64,000 bases of DNA, taken from Anomaloglossus baeobatrachus. Its lineage: Eukaryota > Chordata > Amphibia > Anura > Aromobatidae. The number at the start of each line of letters is the position of its first letter. Positions within the stretch are counted from its first letter, which is position 1. The notes under the pieces were generated by a model. The model worked only from the letters and a program-made list of their open reading frames with translations, was not told where the DNA came from and did no database searches. The position numbers were made by a program, and so were the translations under genes. Below are positions 22,831 through 34,503 of the stretch, piece by piece. The stretch is taken from contig NC_134358.1 in the NCBI RefSeq assembly GCF_048569485.1, positions 223,204,986 through 223,268,985 on the forward strand, in the 5' to 3' direction.

Positions 22831-23099
22831 CAGACACAAAAGAGCAACATGTCATATAGTCAGGCTATGTAAAGATCAGAAAGTTCTGGCTGATATGACT
22901 ATGAATGAATGAACAGTCCGAGGCATCTGCTGAACATCCCTCACTGTCAAATGGGTATGGCTAGGGGTGTGGTCAAAATTTGCCGCACCGCGCTGCGTTT
23001 GCTGCATCCTTTGTTCCTCTCTCTATTTTAAAAAGTTGGGAGATATGAGGATAGCTAACTTGGTCAGCTGTTTTTTTTTAAATTATTTTTTGGTAAAAA

Positions 23100-24440
23100 A
23101 ATGACGTTGGGTCCACCCCATTTTTCATATCCAGCACAGGAACAGCAGCAGCTGCGGGCTGCAACTCTCAGCTGTCTGCTGTACATTAACTGGTTATGAA
23201 AAATAGAGGGGATCCCACGCTTTTTTTAAATTATTTGATTTATTTAAAAAAATAAAAAAAATAAATAATGTGGGGTCCCCTTCATTTTTCTAAAACCAGC
23301 CAAGGTAAAGCAGACAACTGGGGGCTGATATTATTAAGGTTGGAAGGGCCATGGTTATTTGGCCCTTTCTAGCCTAACAATTGCAGCCTGCAGCCTCCCC
23401 AGATGTGGCGCATCCATTAGTAACGCCAATTCTGGTGCTGGACCTGGTTCTTCCCGTTGGCCTGGTGCAGTGGCAATTGGGGTAATAAGGAGTTGATGGC
23501 AGCCCACAGCTGCCACTAAGCCCTAGATTAGTAATGGGAGGCGTATATGAGACTCCCCCATCACTAATCTCCATGTGAAAATAAACACAAGCACCCAAAA
23601 AATCCTTTATTTGAAATAAAAGACAAAACCACCCTCTTTCACCACTTTATTACCCCCAAAACACCCCTGCGAGTCCGACGTAATCCATATGGGGTCCCAT
23701 GACCCTTCCAGCACTGCTACATCTGAAGCTCACAGAAAGCGCCATATAACATGACTGCACGTTGTGAGCGCAACGCAGCGACAGAAGTGAGCCACGAGAT
23801 CAGCGGCAATGTCACTCAGGTGATTTGCAGTCACAGGTGGAGGACTGCAGCTGTGTCCGCGACTAACTTGAGTGTTGTCACCGCTGATTGCGGCTCAGTC
23901 TCTGCCTAAACCTCACAGTGGGCAGTCATGTTCTATGGCACTCGCTGTGAGCTTCAGATGTAGCAGTGCTGGAAGCGTTGTGGGACCTCATATGGATTAT
24001 GTTGGATATGCAGAGATGTTTTGGGGGGTTAATAAAGTGGTGAAAGAGGATGCTTTTTTGTCTTTTATTTCAAATAAAGGATTTTTTCGCTGTTTGTGTT
24101 TATTTTCTTTAACGTAGAGATTAGTGATGGAAGTCCCATAGACACCCCCAATTACTAATCTAGGGCTTAGTGGCAGCTGTGGGCTGCCATTAACTCTTTA
24201 TTACCCCGATTGCCACTGCACCAGGGCAATCGGGAAGAGCTGGGTAAAGTGCCGTGACTGTCACATCTAATGGATGTAGCAATTCCAGGTGGCTGCAGGC
24301 TGATATTTTTAGGTTAGGGGCGCCCAATAACTATGAGTCTCCCCAGCCTGTGAATACCAGCCCCCAGCTGTCGGGCTTTATCTGTGTTGGGTATCATAAT
24401 ATGGAGGGATCCTACTCTAATTTTTTTTTTATTTAGTTAT
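23100..24440. mobile_element. Long inverted-repeat (fold-back) element, copy 1
   Basis: The two halves mirror each other around about 23830. The left words AATTGGGGTAATAAGGAGTT, GGCAGCCCACAGCTGCCACT and CCAGCACTGCTACATCTGAA reappear complemented on the right as TTTATTACCCCGATTGCC, AGTGGCAGCTGTGGGCTGCC and TTCAGATGTAGCAGTGCTGG. The arms are imperfect and about 550-650 bp each. AATAAA signals occur on both strands. No coding sequence is recognised. A second copy is at 31970-33620. Confidence 0.75.
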
Positions 24441-25149
24441 TTTACTGTACGATATAGAACTGCCCCACTGGTATCTGTGATTGGAAGCCTCAGACACGCT
24501 GTCACTCAGCATGGGGACTCGTTTGACTGCAACCAATCACAGATGCCGGTGGGCATGGGAAGTAGTGCATTTTCAATGAAGGTAATAAGCGGCCCAGGAA
24601 GTTAATGAGTGGCTGTAGGAGCAGTGTGACAGCCACCCCGGCGAATCGGTAAGTATGACGCGCTAGCTCCTACCCCTTTGTGCTGGATTCTGGTCCCTAT
24701 AGACTGTATAAGGGGATTGGCATCTAGCCAGATACCAGGGATCAATCCCCCCGGCTGACCCCAAGTCAACGGTGGATTGATCTGCCAGTCCTCCGAAACG
24801 CAGGGATAAAATGTAAAAAGAATTGACATGCTGCATCTTGGCTGCGTCTTTAAAAACGCAGCCAAAAAAAGATGCTCTGTGCGGACAACAAAATAGAAAT
24901 CTGAGAGACTCTGCTGGGGGAGGAAATGCATAGATTTGGGTGCATCTTTGTGACCTCAAACTTCACAAAAGCACACCAAAAACGTAAAAAAAGATGGAAA
25001 AGCATTGCGTGCGCATTTCTGCCAGCAGGCCCGCCACAGCAACTCACTGATGGATATTCAGTTAACTCGTGCTGCAGCTAGTAACAAACAGTGCAACACA
25101 GAAGCTGTGGAAGCCAAAGGGGCAAAATATGTAATGAAGCCCAATGGCA
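24441..25149. other. MITE remnants upstream of mboat1
   Basis: The segment 24800-25047 contains ATTGACATGCTGC, AAAAACGCAGCC and AGACTCTGCTGGGGGAGGAA words, the same vocabulary as the arms at 31208-31548, 33880-34200 and 59157-59480. The ends are not resolved. No gene. Confidence 0.45.
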
Positions 25150-25473
25150 AAAATTATTTATAGCCCAAAATACATGCATTTAGGTAAAGACTGTCCCCAG
25201 GCGTCTCGGCTCGCACTGGAAGGAGGATGTCACTCCTGAGGAGATAGCGGCCATGCTCTGCCCAGTGCAGGAGGCGGGGAGCCGGCCGCTGTGGAGCCTC
25301 CTCACACTCACCCGCCCGGTTAGACGAGTACCGGGGAAGGTGTGAGCGGCCCCACCCGGGGAATAGCAGCCACTTGTGATTGGTCCAGAGCCTGAGGGCG
25401 GGCTCTGCCGCAGATACGGCTGCCTGGTTTCCTGGGTTTCCCCGGTGCCCGCTCTCCTGCGGCTGAGGAGGTG
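25150..25473 (+). promoter_or_regulatory. mboat1: GC-rich promoter and 5' UTR candidate of mboat1
   Basis: A CpG- and GC-rich segment stands out from AT-rich surroundings directly before the candidate start codon. It contains an inverted CCAAT box (ATTGG, 25379-25383) and a GC box (GGGCGGG, 25396-25402), and has no TATA box close by, consistent with a CpG-island housekeeping promoter. The transcription start cannot be placed from sequence alone. Confidence 0.5.
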
Positions 25474-25564
25474 ATGGAGGCTCCAGGCAGCAAGTTCTCC
25501 CGGACCACGGGCTCCACCGCCCCTGCAGCCGCTCAGCGATGCCCTGCACATGCCCCTGGAGCAG
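25474..25564 (+). CDS. mboat1: mboat1 exon 1 (N-terminal coding exon), apparent 1-base excess
   Basis: This exon encodes the N-terminus of a membrane-bound O-acyltransferase, an ER enzyme that re-acylates lysophospholipids such as lysophosphatidylserine or lysophosphatidylethanolamine. The ATG at 25474 has G at -3 and +4. The frame from ATG gives MEAPGSKFSRTTGST. The next frame gives LQPLSDALHMPLEQ and reaches the donor CAG|GTGAGG in phase 0. From memory, vertebrate MBOAT1 has RTTGST, one residue, then L.PLS..L..PLDQ before VNF, so both halves match the same exon. They are separated by four bases (GCCC, 25519-25522) where three are expected. The one-base excess could be an assembly error in the C run, a real variant or a broken allele. 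Upstream stops in the second frame rule out a simple alternative start. RTTGST and PLEQ favour MBOAT1 over MBOAT2. Confidence 0.8.
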
Positions 25565-25986
25565 GTGAGGAGCTTCCTTCTGCCTCTTCTCACCTGTGCG
25601 CTGTGTATGGGGCTGCCATCAGCTCCTGTCACCTCCATTTATTTCTTACATATAGAAGTGATGCCAGGCAGGGTAAACCCGAAGCCATAAGCTGCTTCCC
25701 TTCATAAGCTGTGGGTCCCTCGCCAGTGTCAGCCATGTGCCCACTATACTGGGGGGAAGCTTTGTAGATTTGGATGTTATCCTGCCTGGCATTAAAGGGG
25801 TTGTCTGACATTCTCATACAATGCCACACTGAGGGATGTCCCCCTCCTGTCACCCCATGAATCCAGTCTGGTGTGATGACTGCACTGTCAGGATGTCACT
25901 GAAACGCTGAATCCTGTGATTGTCTGCAGCGGTCAGGTGTGTGATAGTGTGTCAGATGTCTTTCTCCAGTTGCCTTTCATTTTCCT
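25565..25986 (+). other. Start of mboat1 intron 1
   Basis: Begins with the donor GTGAGG. It contains a small inverted pair (GCCAGGCAGGGTAA near 25660 with CCTGCCTGGC near 25780) and a MITE-like AAAGGGGTTGTCTGACA near 25795. No gene. Confidence 0.5.
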
Positions 25987-26076
25987 TTAACACTAGAAGT
26001 CCCAGAGAGGGGTCATTAAACATTTCTACCATTGAGACCCTATGGAGCTCGAAATTCCTGGGACTTCTAGTGTTAA
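25987..26076. mobile_element. Small TTAA-flanked MITE
   Basis: Ends TTAACACTAGAAGTCCCAG and its complement give a 90-bp element with 15-16-bp inverted repeats and TTAA at both edges. This is a piggyBac-type target duplication. Too short to code. Confidence 0.8.
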
Positions 26077-27148
26077 AGGGATTTTCAAGTATTCTGCAAA
26101 GTTTTCAAAAGAGTTGATCTACAAGATTATAATTGTGTTTCTCTCACTGAGAGCAATCAATCATTAATAAAGAAGATTCTATCACTGTCACTCCGGGGCT
26201 CCTCTCAGGCACCAGAAGTGAAGGCGCCCTGTACAGTGCATTATTGACATCAATCTCTGGCCTCAGCAGTCATGTGGTTTAGATCACCACTGCGGGGAGT
26301 GATTGGGACCCCAGTGTAGTGATTAGTGGGGTCTAATGGTGACAGCCCCATTCAATCATTATCATGTATGTAACATGATGTCTCTGCAGACACTGCGACC
26401 GTAGATTACTGTATGTATGCACAGTGCCGGTGGGCGGTCACGTGCCGACTAGATTCTCATCCTCCTCTCCATGTCCCATTGTCCATTGTGCACACTGGCA
26501 GCCTAATGACCACCTACTCACGCTCTGAATACAGAGGAATTGTGACACAAATTGTCCACAGCCCGGAAAAACCCTTACATATGACAAAGTATACGTACAA
26601 GCAACTAAGTGACAGACAAGTACCATGGGAAATAGGACCCTACCTGCGGGGCTTACAATTCACAGGGGAGGGGGGGGAGGTAATGGCAGAATCTGCCCTA
26701 TTCCTGTGCGGTGGTCTCAGGGTTATGGCAGATTGTTCTAGAAGAGGTGGGTTTTCAGGTTTTATTTGATGGTTACAAAGGTGGATGAGAGTGACTGGTG
26801 AGTTCCAAAATACGGGGGAAGAATGGGAGAAATCCTGGACACTTAAGTCAATGAGATTGCTAGAATAGCTGATTTCTCTCCTCACCTTTAGACAATGAAT
26901 GGAGTGGAGGGTGAATGTGGACCCCAAATGTTCTACGAACAGAACAGGTACTCGGCCTCTATGCTCCAGTGCTTGCTCTCTGCCGCTGCTTAGATCTTGT
27001 TTTGGCTGCAGCAGAAGACTACTAAGCTCAGTGGCTGATCGCCAGATAGATGGCACTGGACTGGGGGAGAGTGTGTAACTGCTCTGTTTGGTATTTTAGA
27101 GCATTTGTGATCCACCTTTTTGTAAGTGGAAAATCCCCTTTAAGATGC
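26077..27148. other. Intron 1, unassigned
   Basis: No gene. The phrase CTACCTGCGGGGCTTACAAT near 26640 resembles a dispersed vertebrate repeat tail, but I cannot name it. The rest looks like unique intron sequence. Confidence 0.35.
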
Positions 27149-28278
27149 TTAAAGGTAACCTCTCACCAGATTTGGTGATTATAACCTGCGGCAACCACCA
27201 CTGAGTCCTTATATACAAAATTCTAGACCACTGTATATAAGAGCCCAGGATGCTCTGTATAACGTAAAAAAAACACTTTTATAATACTCACCTAAGGATC
27301 AGTCCCGTCCGATGGGTGTCGCTGCTTACCGGTCTGGCGCCTTCTCTCTGCTGCGATTGCCTTCCTCCTTCGACTCACCTGAGTATGGATGACGCATCCT
27401 ACGTCATCCACACAAGGAGGCATTGCGGTCCTGCACAGGTGCGCTTTGATCTGCCCTGCTCAGGGCAGATGAAAGTACTGTAATGCGCAGGCGCGAGGAA
27501 AGGTGAAAGACCACCCGTGCATGCGCACTACAATACTTTAATCTGGCCTGAGTAGAGCATATCAAAGCGCGTTTACGCTGGACCACAATGCCTCCTTGTG
27601 TGAATGACGTAGGGGCGTGTCATCCATACTGGGCTGGGAGGACGGCAATTGCAGCAGAGAGGAGGTGCCGGACCGGTAAGCAGCAACACTCATCAGACTG
27701 GACTGCCCCCCGTTTTTTTTTTTTGCCGCCGATTGCATTTTTTCCGCATAGACTTTCATTAGTGCCGGATTGTGCCGCATGGCCTTGCGTTTGGTCCGGT
27801 TTTTGCTGGATGCGGCATATTTAGCCCATGCGGCGACCGGATGGAACGTTGCCTGGCACATTTTTTTTTGTCCGGCGAAAAAAAAAACGCATCGCGCTGC
27901 ATCCGGCCGTAGCGGCGCTTTTTTCCAATGCATGCCTATGGACGCCGGATGCGGCAAAAAATGCATCCGGCCGCTGCATGCGTTTTTTGCACTGTTCATG
28001 CTCAGTAGCATGCCGGCAAAAAACCGGACGGGCCGCATGTAAAAACTTATGTAAAGGATGCGGTTTTTTTCGCTGCATCCGTTGCATAGGTTTTAGAGCC
28101 GGATTTAGCCGCACTGCTAAAACCGGATGTGTGAAAAGCAGCCTTATAAAGTGTTTTTTACGTTCTACAGAGCGGCCTGGGGCTCCCATATAAAAGCATG
28201 TTAGAATGCTGTATATAAGGGCTCACTGGTGGTGACCACAGGTTATAATCGCCAAATCTGGTGACAGGTTCCCTTTAA
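27149..28278. mobile_element. TTAA-flanked long-TIR element with a nested MITE
   Basis: The left end, TTAAAGGTAACCTCTCACCA continuing through GGTGATTATAACCTG, matches the complement of the right end, which runs from CAGGTTATAATCGCC to GGTTCCCTTTAA. The inverted arms extend about 140 bp and include TGTATATAAG and AACGTAAAAAACACTTTT-like words. TTAA lies at both edges. Nested at about 27715-28146 is part of a TAAGGCTGCTTTTCACAC-type MITE. No transposase. Confidence 0.78.
27715..28146. mobile_element. Nested partial MITE (TAAGGCTGCTTTTCACAC end)
   Basis: The right edge reads GTGTGAAAAGCAGCCTTA, the complement of TAAGGCTGCTTTTCACAC. The body is CpG-rich with repeated GCATCCGGCCG and GCGTTTTTT words. 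The matching left end was not found, so this copy is truncated or its left edge has diverged. Confidence 0.55.
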
Positions 28279-28647
28279 GGGAATATTCTCAAGTGTGAAA
28301 GTTATTCCCTGTCACTGGGGGTCTGAACACCGGGGCCCCCAGCAATCCTGAAAATAGTAGCTCTGAACAGCCCTGGCGGAATGGAGCAGAGGTCGATCAT
28401 GTGCACTACCACCTCCATGCACTCTTAATAGAAGTGCTGGAGATAGTGCAGTGCTGCTCTTATCTGATCATTGGATCTCCCATTAAAATGAATGGAGCGG
28501 TAGAGATCCACCTCTGCTTCATTTAGCCCAGACTCTTCTGCGTTTCGGTTCTCTGGATTGGTGAGGGACATGCCAGTAAAATTCCCAGTGATCGGAAAGT
28601 TGGCCCCTATCCCATGGATAGCTTTCCCATTTAAAAATATCCCTTAA
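28275..28647. mobile_element. TTAA-flanked MITE abutting the previous one
   Basis: Runs from TTAAGGGAATATTC to AAAATATCCCTTAA with GGGGGTCTGAACACCGG-type interior wording common in frog MITEs. It shares its left TTAA (28275-28278) with the preceding element. Confidence 0.6.
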
Positions 28648-30859
28648 ATTGTACCTTATTAATAAAAGTAGAAGACAATGGGCAGACAGATCCAGACACA
28701 CATACAATACAGAGTTGGTGTACCTGAAAGAATCCAGAAAACCTATTACTATACACTTGGAGACCTCGGTTAACCAAGAGAGGCAGAAATCTCTAAAGAG
28801 GTCTACCTGAAGGTAGATTATCACCTATGATAAATGTATATTCTGGGAAGACCTCTGTAATTTATCATCAATGAATACAATATCGCTGATGGATTTGCCT
28901 TGTTAAAAAAAGAAGCTGTCACCTCTCTTGAAATGTCTGAATACATGAATTTCTCGAAATGCTACAACTCTGTAGGATTTTTCTTATAATTTTGCATTGT
29001 TCATTTCTCTGTTATTCCTTCTAGAAATATAGGAGCACTAGACCTATAACAAGAGGTCTCTGACTAGGTCAACATCTTGGGCCTGATTCACACTCATGGT
29101 CCAAGTATGGAGCATGATGCCTTGATAATTGTCTGCTTTTCTCACCCAAATTCGATAGTCTCATATGCAAATATCATTCAGTTGGGGTCAGAAGAGCCGC
29201 AGCCAGTCCGAGCATCATGGTCTGTCATTGGACTGTAAATGTGTAAAGCTGACCTTCTACTACTTTCATACAGGGTTATTGGTCATTTCCAAAGTAAGAA
29301 TAATGTGGGAACAAAAGCAGAGGGATTTGGGTCAGACGGACCGTTTCTTCAAGACTTGTACAAATTTGTACAAGGCAATTGACGTTCTATCACTTTATAA
29401 GTCTGCATTGCATATCAACATGGCTCCAATTCATCATTGCCTTTGCACCTTTTTTTGTTTGCATACAATTCATTATTCTATTTACGCCTTTTTTAAGTCT
29501 GTTGTGATTTTATTTTTCTGCTTTTTTCCACTTTGGGGGCAGTTTAGCAATTTCAGATAATTTCACATAATTCATTAGTAGCAGATTTTTAAAGTCCACT
29601 CCAGTACCCATGCTGATGTATTTTTGAGTACACCTTTATTTTGGTCCAATTTGTGCACCATTTTTTGAAACATTTGATATTTATTTGCTACCCAAGAGTC
29701 ACAAAAAAACCAGTTCAATGCAGGAAATAAAGGCCATTTTTAACTTCTTGAATCATGTGCCATTTTGATGAATTTGGGGTCAAAAACGGCCACAAGTACC
29801 CACAATGGAAAAGGAAAGGGACTTAAACACCTTCCCCTGGCTAATTGTTGCTCAGGGCCTTAGTGTATAGAACATATTCAGAATGTGTAGGTAAGATTTG
29901 TTGAAATTTCATCTACTTAGCTGGTACTATGTATAGGCACTGGATTCTCGGCATAAAAATCTGCATTACATAGGTATCATGTAAAGGCAGCCTCCGGCTA
30001 TGACCACGCGTGTTGGGTATGTAGTGAAATTCCGTGACAAATTTGAAGCAATTTTTTGACAAATCCCAACGTAAGACATGCAGGGTTTATGGTGGATATT
30101 GATGTAGATTTGCCATGGTAAATTCAACAGAGTTAACGTCCCCTAAGAAAGCGATTATGCTGTTCTCGATTTTGCTCCATACATCCACATGACATATGAT
30201 GACTGATGACTAAGGCAGCCCTCTGATGGAGGAGGAGGGCGGTGGGAAGTTGATAGGGCGGCAGTATATTCTAAGCACACTTCCTTGTTTTTCAAATATC
30301 TGTGTATTTTTGTTTCTGAGAGCATGTAAACCAGTGTTTGTCAGGACTCTTTACATGTGGAAAGTGTTTTTTTGTTGTCATATAAATATTTATTACACTT
30401 CAGATGTTCATACTCGTCTGTAAAATGAGATGAAATGGTCCATACTGGAGATTTGCATTTAGTTCCTCCGGTAGCCGGATATGTGCCTGTACCAGTGGGT
30501 ACCTGTAACGTGCTGGCACCACCCAGCTCTAGGAATAAAGAGAAACCTTTCTTAGACTTGGAAGTTAAGGCCGCACCTGCAGCGTGATGTAACATCTTGG
30601 AATGTAGCGGAGAGGCATTCTGTATAATGCTGTATATACAAGACGTTAGTCACACTGCAGCCTGAGTGGATCTGTTATTAGACAGCACTTTCTAAATACA
30701 TCATATGGAGAAGTACGTTCACAAACGTTTTACGGATTTGGTCAAAAAACATTCTCGTAATTGTATAGATTTATAATACTTCAGTGTACCCAAATTGCTT
30801 CATATTTGTGTTAGACTACTAGGTAGACACAACTAAATCGGTAACCTGCATGTAAACCA
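28648..30859. other. Intron 1, largely unclassified
   Basis: I found no exon, RNA gene or clear repeat. Open frames here are short and without domains. Base use is AT-rich intron-like, with T runs at 29440-29560. Confidence 0.4.
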
Positions 30860-31207
30860 TGAAGCTACGTGCCCACGATCTGGACATACTGCGTCTTGGA
30901 CTCAGCGTGTACTCTCCTGTATGGCCGTGAGTGCTGTCCGCAGCTGCCCGTGCCCACAATCAGGGTTCGGGAAGCTGTGGACTTCCTCTCCGTGCTCCCT
31001 GTGGAAAACACTCACTGCTTCGCAGCAATAAATTGACATACTGTTGGTCAGGAATCCGTACCACATGTCCATTTACACTGCAGAGTAGGCATGGGACTTC
31101 TATAAATCCCATCCACTGTGCTTGTACTGTACAACGCAGCGTTTTGATCTCAGCGAAAACATGCTGCATCCAAAACGCTGTGAACACTAACCACGGGCAC
31201 ATAGTCT
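30860..31207. mobile_element. MITE (GCTACGTGCCCACG ends)
   Basis: The left end AAGCTACGTGCCCACGAT mirrors the right end ACCACGGGCACATAGTCT. About 350 bp, non-coding. It adjoins another MITE on its right. Confidence 0.6.
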
Positions 31208-31548
31208 AAGGCTATGTGCACAAGCTGCGTCTTTGTGGTGACTACAAAGATGCAGCGTTTTTGGCAAAAAATGCATCCAAAAAACACATGCATTTTGATG
31301 CATTTTTTACTGTGTTTTTGCCTATTGCGTTATTAAGTCAAATCTATTGCCTGGATGGGCTTAAAAACGCTGGCAAAAAACACATAAGGAATTGACATGT
31401 TGCATGTTTATGATCACCACAAAGATACAGCCAAAAAAGACTGCAACGTGCGGAGAGCAGAAATGAAATCTCATAGACTTTGCTGGTGAAGGAAATTTGA
31501 GACCAAAACTGCACCCAAAAAACGCAGCGCGCGCGCACAGGGCCCAAG
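31208..31548. mobile_element. MITE (GGCTATGTGCACA, AAACGCAGC-rich)
   Basis: Starts TAAGGCTATGTGCACAAGC and ends near CGCGCGCACAGGGCCCA as the inverted counterpart. The interior carries ATTGACATGTTGCATG and GACTTTGCTGGTGAAGG words shared with the other AAACGCAGC elements of the window. Confidence 0.6.
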
Positions 31549-31969
31549 GCTACGTTCCCAAGATCAGTCTTTGTTGAGTTTTTGACGCTGCAAAATTTCT
31601 GCACCATTAGTTTATTTGCGTTTTTTTTCCTTGCGATTTTTGTTACATGCTTTTTTGTCTCAATAAAGTTGATTGAAACACGGGCAACAAAACAAACAGG
31701 AAGTTGCCAAAGGAAAGAAACAAGTTTACTTCAGATTATAGTGGTATAAAATAATACATAATTATTACCTTCACCATCTCATAAGAAACATTACAACCAC
31801 CCATGTCTCAATACAAACAAACACACATATACAGACACACAAAAAATATAGCTAGATAGATTATAGAAATATATTAGCATAGATAGACATAGACATCCTG
31901 CAGCTGTATAATGTCACAATCCCCTACATATTATACATGTGCACCCTTGAGTGCCTTTCATGCTTGGTT
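31549..31969. other. Intron 1, MITE-like start then simple sequence
   Basis: Opens with AAGGCTACGTTCCCAAGATC, resembling another MITE end, then becomes AT-rich with ACACACATATACAGACACAC near 31820. No gene. Confidence 0.4.
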
Positions 31970-33620
31970 TAAATAATTAAAAAAACATCATGGCGTCCCC
32001 CTATTTTTGATAACCAGCCAAGGTAAAGCAGACAGCTGTGGGCTCATACCATCAAGATGGGAAGGTCTATGGTTATTGAGCCCTCTCCAGCCTAAAAATT
32101 GCAGCCCACAGCTTCTTCAGAAGTGGCACATCACAATAGATGCTTCAATTCTGGCACTTTGCCTTGACTTTTTCTGATTGCCCTAGTGAGCTGGCAATCG
32201 AGGGAAGTGGTTGTTGGGGGTTGATGTAAGCTGTCATCAAGCCCTTGTGTTAGTAACAGAGAGTTGTCTATCAGACATCACAATTACTAACCCAGTAAGT
32301 AAAAAGAGAATAATACACACACAAATAGTTCACTTGAAAAAACACTCACCCACAGTTTTCCTGGTTCACCATTTTATAAAAAAAAACAAAAAACTTATGC
32401 AGGTTCGCTGTAGTACACAAATGGAAACCTGAAAGACCTAAAATTAGATAAACAATAGCAAGACACTGTCCCTCATTCACCAATTTATTAGAAAAGTTTC
32501 CAGGCTCGACATAGTCCAGTGGTTCCCATCCTTTAGTAAAGTGTCCATCCTGGTCCCCATCCTGTAGTAATGTGTCCATCTTGTAGTAATGTGCCCATCT
32601 TTGTCCGCATCTTGTAGTATTGTGCCCATCCTTGTCCGCATTCTGTTATAATGTGCCCATCCTTGTCCCTCACCTATAGTAATGTGCTCATCCTTGTCCA
32701 CCACACAGAGGGTAAAGTAGTCCAGTAGTGGGATAAATGTCCTGGGATGAGTCACAATACTCCAGCAGTCCTTTTCCAGGAAAATTGGGGTTTCTCAATG
32801 GCTCTCTGGGGTGCGGGTCTCAGCTTCTCCCCCAGAGGATGAATCTTCCTACTTCTGTCTTCTCTCTCCTACTTCCTGTGATCGCAAATCTCCTGAGTGA
32901 CTGCAGTGAGCCGCGCAATCAGCTGTGCATTCACTCAGGTTACTTGCGGCCACAGCTGCAGTCCTCCACCTGAGAGCGGTAGCCGCGAGTAACCTTAGTG
33001 ACAGCACAGCTGATCCCACGACTCACTTCAGTTGCTGCATGGAGCTCACAGGAGCTGCGGTGTTCTACTGCCGCTCCTGTCAGCTTCTGATGTAGCAGAG
33101 CTGAAAGAGTCGTGGGACCTTGCGTGGATTACATCGGACCCGGAGGTGTTTTTGAGGGGTTAATAAAGTGGTAAAAGAGGGTGTTTTTTTTGTCTTTCAT
33201 TACAAATAAAGGATTTTTTGGATGTGTGTGTTTATTTTCTTTAACTTACAGGTTATTCATGGAAGGTATCTCGGAGAGATGCCTGTCATGATTAATCTAA
33301 GACTTAGTGGCAGCTATGGGCTGCTGCCATTAACTCCTTATTACCCCAATTGCCACCGCACCAGGGCAATTCGGGATGAGTCGGGTAGAGTCCCGGGACT
33401 GTCGCATCTAATGGATGCGGCAATTCCGGGCGGCTGCTGGCTGATATTGTTAAGTTGGGGGGCTCCTCATAACTTGGACCTCCCCATCCTGAGAATACCA
33501 GCCTTCAGCCGTGTGGCTTTACCCTGGCTGGTATCCAAATTGGGGGGGAGCGAACGTTGGTTTTTTTTTTAATTATATATTTTACTGCTCGGTATAGACA
33601 CGCCCACCGGAGGCTGTGAT
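31970..33620. mobile_element. Long inverted-repeat element, copy 2
   Basis: It shares with copy 1 (23100-24440) the words AACCAGCCAAGGTAAAGCAG, TTATTACCCCAATTGCC and TTCTGATGTAGCAGAGCTG, and the pairing of AATAAAGTGGTAAAAGAGG with a mirrored left half. The left arm is more diverged and contains local duplications at 32460-32700 (repeated TGTCCATCCTTGTCC-like words). No coding sequence. Confidence 0.65.
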
Positions 33621-34503
33621 TAGTTGCAGTGAGACAACTGTCACTCAGCGTAAGGGCGTGTATGACTGCAACCAATCATAGGCGCCGGTGGGCGGGGGAA
33701 GCAGGGAATACTAGATGGATTCATGAGCAGCCGGCATTTTCAAAAGAGGAGAAACCGCTACAGTGTGAACGCCGTGCAGCGCAGCTCCGGTGATCGTGGA
33801 TCGGTGAGTATGAGAGAGGGGGTGGGAGGAAGAGACCGATATGGACAAGAGAGAGACCGAAAGACTTGCGTTTATTATGTTAAAAAAACATGCAAATCGC
33901 AACAAAAATGCAGTGCAAATGCACTGCTTAGAATTTTGGTAGCGTTTTTCTACAACTCATTGATTTCAATGGGTGTAGAATGCTGCCAAAACGCTCAAAA
34001 GAAGTGACATGCTGCTTTTCAAAACACAAATTTTTGACAATCAAAACGCTGCGTTTCAAAAAGCATCGCACGGATTTTGCATGATTCTCATAGACTTTCC
34101 TGGGGAACCAGAACTCATTCACTTTGACAATGAGACGCTGCTGCTCAAAACGCTGCAGAAGCGCAAAAAAATAAGCAACATGCGCATGAGCCCTTACGAG
34201 GCACACAGAGATATTTTGCGCTCTGACCTCTGTTCGGTGGTGTCTATCTTTTCAGAATTTCACAAAACTGTAGCCAAATGCACATGTATGAATGTTTAAA
34301 AATACGGACACTGCTGTATCATAGCCTAGACAAAGTTCAAGGTGACTCCCTCTGCCTCATTATAATCAATCTCTCAGGGTTTCATCTGAACCCCAGTGTA
34401 AGGTTCTGAGCATAGAGCGCAGGATAAATGTGAGCCGAGCCGTAGTGCGATCTTTGGGAGGCAGAATGAACAAATCAAGAGCACTTCAAGAATTGGTTTT
34501 ATT
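33621..34503. other. Intron 1 with AAAACGCTGC-rich MITE remnant
   Basis: The segment 33880-34200 contains GTGACATGCTGC, CAAAACGCTGCGTTTC and ATAGACTTTCCTGGGGAA, the vocabulary of the AAACGCAGC family. Only one terminus (near 34195, ATGAGCCCTTACG) is suggestive. The remainder is unclassified. Confidence 0.45.

Noticed and set aside
25154-25638. Minus-strand frames of 131-152 codons opposite exon 1
   Set aside because: Shadows of the GC-rich promoter and first exon; no domain.
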